From Tsuneonella suprasediminis (GTDB lineage Bacteria; Pseudomonadota; Alphaproteobacteria; Sphingomonadales; Sphingomonadaceae), in NCBI RefSeq assembly GCF_003605755.1, contig NZ_RAHJ01000001.1, forward strand, positions 1 through 43,736: a DNA stretch of 43,736 nucleotides, in the 5' to 3' direction. Both the position numbers and the translations under genes were made by a program. Under the pieces are notes generated by a model that worked only from the letters and a program-made list of their open reading frames with translations, ran no database searches and was not told the origin of the DNA. Numbering within the stretch: position 1 is the stretch's first letter; every line of letters begins with the position of its first letter. Below, piece by piece: positions 40,738 through 43,736 of this stretch.

Positions 40738-41850
40738 TCAGCTCTTGCGCCAGGGGAGCGGCTTGACGGGCGTGTTGGGCTGGACGCGGTCCTGCCCCTC
40801 GACGATCACGCGGTCGCCGCGCCTGAGGCCGGACTGGATCACATAGCGTCCGTCCACGATGGCTCCCGGGATGACGCGGCGCACCCGCACCCGGTCGTTC
40901 TGTCCCACCACGCTGACCTGCGCGTTCCCTTCGGAATCGCGGGTGACCGCCTGTTGCGGTACAGTCAGCGCAGCCGGCATGGAGGCGCGGGGCAGGCGGG
41001 CGCGGACATACATGCCCGGCAGCAGCAGCTCGCCCGGATTGTCGACCGATACGCGGACCAGCACGTCGCCAGTGCCCGGATCGACGGTGATGCCCGAAAA
41101 CAGCACCCGCCCTTTGACCGGGTGGACCTGGCCAGTCGCGGTGACGATCTCCACAGGGCCGTCCGCGCTTTTCGAGGCGCGCAGGGCGGCATAACGTTCG
41201 GCGGGCTGGCGGATATCGACATAGACACGGTCGATCTGTTGGATGGTCGCCAGCGGAGTGGTGTCTCCCGCCGTCACCAGAGCGCCCTGGGTAACGTTGG
41301 CCTCGCCGATCCGCCCGGAAATGGGCGCAGTCACGCGTGAGAAGCCGACGTCCAGCTGCCTGCGCCGCAGGGCCGCACGGGCTTCTTCAACGGCCGCCGC
41401 CGCCTGGTTGCGGGCGGCGAGAGCATCGTCATAGCTCTGCTGGCTGATCGCATCGGCGGTGGCGAGCGGCTTCAGCCGATCGGCCTGGGTTTTCGCCTGG
41501 GCGTATGCGGCGGATGCCCGTGCCAGCGTCGCGCGGGCGCTGTCCGCATCCGCGCGATAAGGGGCGGGGTTGATCTGGAACAGCGGCTGACCGGCGCGGA
41601 CCAGCGCGCCCTGCTCGAACAGTTGGCTCTGCACGATGCCAGAAACCTGCGGGCGGATCTCGGCGACCTGCCACGCGACCACGCGTCCAGGAAGCTCTTC
41701 CGTAATGGTGACGGGCGAAGGGACTACGGTCGTCGTCAGCACCTCAACAGCAGCCGGCTGGGCGGCAGGTTCCTCGGCAGCACATGCCGTCAGCAGAGGG
41801 AACACCAGCACCGGAAGGAGGGCGCGGCGGAGTGGGGGGATAGCTATCAT
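40738..41850 (-). CDS. RND efflux periplasmic adaptor (membrane-fusion lipoprotein)
   Basis: A 370-residue membrane-fusion protein that bridges pump and outer-membrane channel. A lipoprotein signal is present (MIAIPPLRRALLPVLVFPLL, lipobox LTAC). Then come ELPGRVVAWQVAEIRPQVSG (the lipoyl beta strand), a coiled-coil hairpin rich in Ala (SARATLARASAAYAQAKTQA), the second lipoyl half (VTAPISGRIGEANVTQGALV) and the beta-barrel part (GELLLPGMYVRARLP). The start at 41850 keeps the lipobox close to the N-terminus; ATG 41883 would also work and neither has a clear ribosome site. First gene of the operon; divergent from the regulator. Confidence 0.93.
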   Translation of the reverse strand: MIAIPPLRRALLPVLVFPLLTACAAEEPAAQPAAVEVLTTTVVPSPVTITEELPGRVVAWQVAEIRPQVSGIVQSQLFEQGALVRAGQPLFQINPAPYRADADSARATLARASAAYAQAKTQADRLKPLATADAISQQSYDDALAARNQAAAAVEEARAALRRRQLDVGFSRVTAPISGRIGEANVTQGALVTAGDTTPLATIQQIDRVYVDIRQPAERYAALRASKSADGPVEIVTATGQVHPVKGRVLFSGITVDPGTGDVLVRVSVDNPGELLLPGMYVRARLPRASMPAALTVPQQAVTRDSEGNAQVSVVGQNDRVRVRRVIPGAIVDGRYVIQSGLRRGDRVIVEGQDRVQPNTPVKPLPWRKS

Positions 41851-41892
41851 GCTGGGCCATCTCGTCCCGAACGGTTGCTCCATCGTCGAGAC

Positions 41893-41912
41893 TGTATGGA
41901 GATTGTGTGGAG
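41893..41912. promoter_or_regulatory. Tandem direct repeat TGTRTGGAG, possible response-regulator operator
   Basis: TGTATGGAG (41893-41901) and TGTGTGGAG (41904-41912) are repeated head to tail with an 11-base period. They lie in the roughly 100-base region between the divergent adaptor and regulator genes. OmpR/PhoB-class regulators usually bind tandem direct repeats at 10 or 11 bases. AdeR is known to bind a 10-bp direct repeat between adeRS and adeABC. This is therefore the likely site of the adjacent regulator. Confidence 0.6.
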
Positions 41913-41953
41913 CCATCTGGCGCAGTGCGCCCCGGCGCTGCTAAGTGCCGGTC

Positions 41954-42631
41954 ATGAACGCGCTTGCCCTGATCGCCGAGGATGACAAGGATATCGCCGA
42001 TATCCTGCGCGCCTATCTGGAGCGCGAGGGTTTTCGCACGGTGCAGGCCAGCGACGGACACGTTGCTCTCGATGTCCATCTCGCGCTCAAGCCCGACATC
42101 GTCCTTCTCGACATCACCATGCCCAGGGCCGACGGGTGGGAGGTTCTGTCCGAAATCCGGCGGCGTGGCGGCACGCCGGTGATCGTCATCACTGCGCTCG
42201 ATCAGGATCTTGACAAGCTTCAGGCGTTACGCGTCGGCGCGGACGACTACGTCATCAAGCCGTTCAACCCGGTCGAGGTGGTTGCTCGCGTCAAAGCGGT
42301 GCTGCGGCGATCGAGTGGTGCGGGTGCTAGCGGTGTCCTGCGGATCGGCCCGGTCGAGATCGACACCACCGCGCATATCGTGCGCGTGGGTGAACTGGAC
42401 GTGGCGCTGACGCTCACCGAATTTCGCCTGCTGGCGCATATGGCGCGCAGCCCGACGCGGGTGTTCTCGCGCAGCGAACTGGTCGATGCCTGCATGCCGG
42501 GATCGGACGCGCTCGACCGCACCGTGGACAGCCACATCAGCAAGTTACGGCGCAAACTCCAGCAGACTGGGGCTCCGGACATGCCCGAAGGCGTGCGTGG
42601 CGTGGGCTATCGGCTAGCAACTCGCGCATGA
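41954..42631 (+). CDS. AdeR/BaeR-like OmpR-family response regulator
   Basis: A 225-residue regulator beginning MNALALIAEDDKDIADILRA. Asp53 in LLDITMP is the phospho-acceptor and Lys in VIKPFNP is the switch Lys. A winged-helix domain follows (RIGPVEIDTTAHIVRVGE, then FSRSELVDACMPGSDALDRT). The N-terminus and the DACMPGSDALDRTVDSH segment resemble AdeR of AdeRS-AdeABC. ATG 41954 is preferred; GTG 41945 would add only three residues. It overlaps the kinase as ATGA and is divergent from the pump operon it probably controls. Confidence 0.93.
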   Translation: MNALALIAEDDKDIADILRAYLEREGFRTVQASDGHVALDVHLALKPDIVLLDITMPRADGWEVLSEIRRRGGTPVIVITALDQDLDKLQALRVGADDYVIKPFNPVEVVARVKAVLRRSSGAGASGVLRIGPVEIDTTAHIVRVGELDVALTLTEFRLLAHMARSPTRVFSRSELVDACMPGSDALDRTVDSHISKLRRKLQQTGAPDMPEGVRGVGYRLATRA

Positions 42632-43683
42632 GCAAGGGCATTAGCCTGACTCGGCAGTTGTCAGTCGCGATGGCCGCACTGTCAGTGCTGATGATCGCCG
42701 TCAGCACGGCGGCTTTCTACGTTGCTTATGCCTTGCTGGAGCGTTGGCGCATCGTTGCGCCGATCCCTTCCGAGACAGAGGATACTGTCGAAGTCGACAT
42801 TGCGATAACATTGGGGATTGCCATCGTCGGGCTGGCCATCGCTATCGCTCTGGCTGTGTGGCTGGCGCGTCGGATCGTCGGCCCGATGGGGGCAGTCGGT
42901 GAGGCCGCCCGCCAGATTGCTCAGGGTGATCTGGCGGCACGTGTGGAGCCCTTGCCCGAAGCCCAAGGCGAAACCGCGACGCTGATCGCGGATTTCAACG
43001 CGATGGCGGATCGGTTGGAGCGGATGGCCAAGGATGTCAGCACATGGAACGCCCAGATCGCGCACGAACTACGTACCCCGCTCACCATTCTGCAAGGGCG
43101 ATTGCAGGGCGCGAAGGACGGGGTCTTTCCGCTCGACGCAATGCTGATCGACGGCTTGCTGATACAGGTCGCCGGGTTGACGCGCCTGGTCGAGGACCTG
43201 CGCAGCGTCAGCCTGGCGGACAGCGGACGGCTAGAACTGGTCCTGACCGAAGTCGATCTGGCTGCGGAGATCGAAGGCCTGGCACCCACGCTGCGCTCAA
43301 TGCTGGAACCGGCTGGCTTCGCGCTCGCGCTCGATCTTGCACGCGGTACGATCCGTGCCGACGCGGCGCGTATCCGTCAGGCCGTGCTGGCTTTGGTCGA
43401 CAACGCCTACCGTCATGCCGATCCGTGTGAGATCGTCATTCGAGTATCATATCTCCCCGGCGGCATGTCGATTGCAGTAGACGATGATGGCCCCGGCCTA
43501 GCGCCTGGCTTCGAGGAAGATGCGTTTCGACTCTTCGTCCGTGGCGGGACCTCTGGCAGCGGCACCGGCCTGGGACTCTCAGTAGTTCGCGGGATCGCGC
43601 GCGCACATGGTGGCCAAATTGCCTTTCGGCGCGATGGGATGCGATCTACTTTTGAAATCAGGCTATCGGAGGAATTGATATAG
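42628..43683 (+). CDS. AdeS/BaeS-like sensor histidine kinase
   Basis: A 351-residue membrane kinase with two transmembrane segments (LSVAMAALSVLMIAVSTAAF and a second starting GIAIVGLAIAIALAVWLA) and only a short periplasmic loop of about 20 residues, as in AdeS. It has a HAMP linker, His147 in IAHELRTPLT, the N-box VDNAYRHA, and the G-boxes DDDGPGL and GTGLGLSVVR. It overlaps the regulator by ATGA. The stop TAG (43681-43683) is immediately followed by the first base of the IS end. The gene could be intact or its last few codons may have been replaced at the junction; no core residue is missing. Confidence 0.93.
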   Translation: MSKGISLTRQLSVAMAALSVLMIAVSTAAFYVAYALLERWRIVAPIPSETEDTVEVDIAITLGIAIVGLAIAIALAVWLARRIVGPMGAVGEAARQIAQGDLAARVEPLPEAQGETATLIADFNAMADRLERMAKDVSTWNAQIAHELRTPLTILQGRLQGAKDGVFPLDAMLIDGLLIQVAGLTRLVEDLRSVSLADSGRLELVLTEVDLAAEIEGLAPTLRSMLEPAGFALALDLARGTIRADAARIRQAVLALVDNAYRHADPCEIVIRVSYLPGGMSIAVDDDGPGLAPGFEEDAFRLFVRGGTSGSGTGLGLSVVRGIARAHGGQIAFRRDGMRSTFEIRLSEELI

Positions 43684-43736
43684 TGAACCGCCCCGGGATT
43701 GTCGGAGGCCCTAACTCCTGAGAGGAAGGGTCTACG
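43684..43736 (+). mobile_element. Terminal end of a second IS3-family-like copy (extends off the right edge)
   Basis: The segment begins TGAACCGCCCCGGG at 43684, directly after the kinase stop codon, and runs to the last base of the window. It is the inverted copy of positions 1-53. The element body, with any transposase, lies outside. The flanking bases next to the two ends differ, so these are two separate insertions or one sequence that closes a contig. Confidence 0.7.

Noticed and set aside
1-43736. The whole window as a composite transposon between two inverted IS copies
   Set aside because: It contains lon, dnaX, secDF and other core genes; a contig ending at repeats is a simpler explanation.
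1-43736. CRISPR array
   Set aside because: No run of regularly spaced direct repeats of 24-40 bases was seen, and no cas-like gene is present.

Overview
The window looks like a chromosomal segment of an alphaproteobacterium of the order Sphingomonadales, probably from the Erythrobacteraceae/Sphingomonadaceae. This rests on high GC content, the dnaX-ybaB and 4.5S RNA neighbourhood, a complex I NDUFS4-type accessory protein, a DUF6456-like regulator and a CCCCGGAC...GTCCGGGG interspersed palindrome. Both ends of the window are the same 54-base sequence in inverted orientation, beginning TGAACCGCCCCGGG. It resembles the outer end of an IS3-family insertion sequence, so the window probably stops where two oppositely oriented IS copies begin.

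Layout. (1) 1-2446: end of an integrated element, with an IS end, an orphan gene that may be cut by the IS, a P4-type tyrosine recombinase, five short repeats upstream of it, and tRNA-Tyr(GTA) as the probable attachment gene. (2) 2603-13347: housekeeping block with rlmB, HU, lon, a stress-type glycine-rich membrane protein, ybaB-dnaX, a DUF4188 protein, 4.5S RNA, an NDUFS4-like protein and hrpB. (3) 13353-25283: smaller modules. These are an XRE/membrane-protein pair with two matching operator-like dyads, a YefM-YoeB toxin-antitoxin pair with its TGTACA operator, polyprenyl diphosphate synthase, chorismate mutase, two exported unknowns, an OmpR-type two-component system with a small PepSY-like protein, a SIMPL protein, the ABC-F protein Uup, a TM2 protein and a DUF6456-like protein. 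(4) 25370-30665: an XRE regulator coupled to a GT4 glycosyltransferase, an intergenic repeat cluster, the yajC-secD-secF operon and tRNA-Pro(GGG).

(5) 30666-35500, directly downstream of tRNA-Pro, is an accessory island. It holds a probable HUH-type (Rep/relaxase-like) endonuclease, a remnant with a PD-(D/E)XK nuclease motif, a coupled pair that I recognise as nucleotide-modification-associated domains 3 and 2 (the first interrupted by one in-frame amber codon), two small unknown genes, and an IS5-family element whose first catalytic Asp is replaced by Asn. (6) 35690-43683 is a complete tripartite RND efflux system (adaptor, pump, outer-membrane factor) with a translationally coupled GNAT acetyltransferase, divergent from an AdeRS/BaeRS-like two-component system. 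A tandem direct repeat lies in the shared promoter region. The IS3-type end abuts the kinase stop codon.

The best candidate for something little described is the tRNA-Pro island (HUH protein plus Nmad3-Nmad2). Second is the acetyltransferase locked into an RND efflux operon. All family assignments come from reading motifs and from memory; no database search was run.
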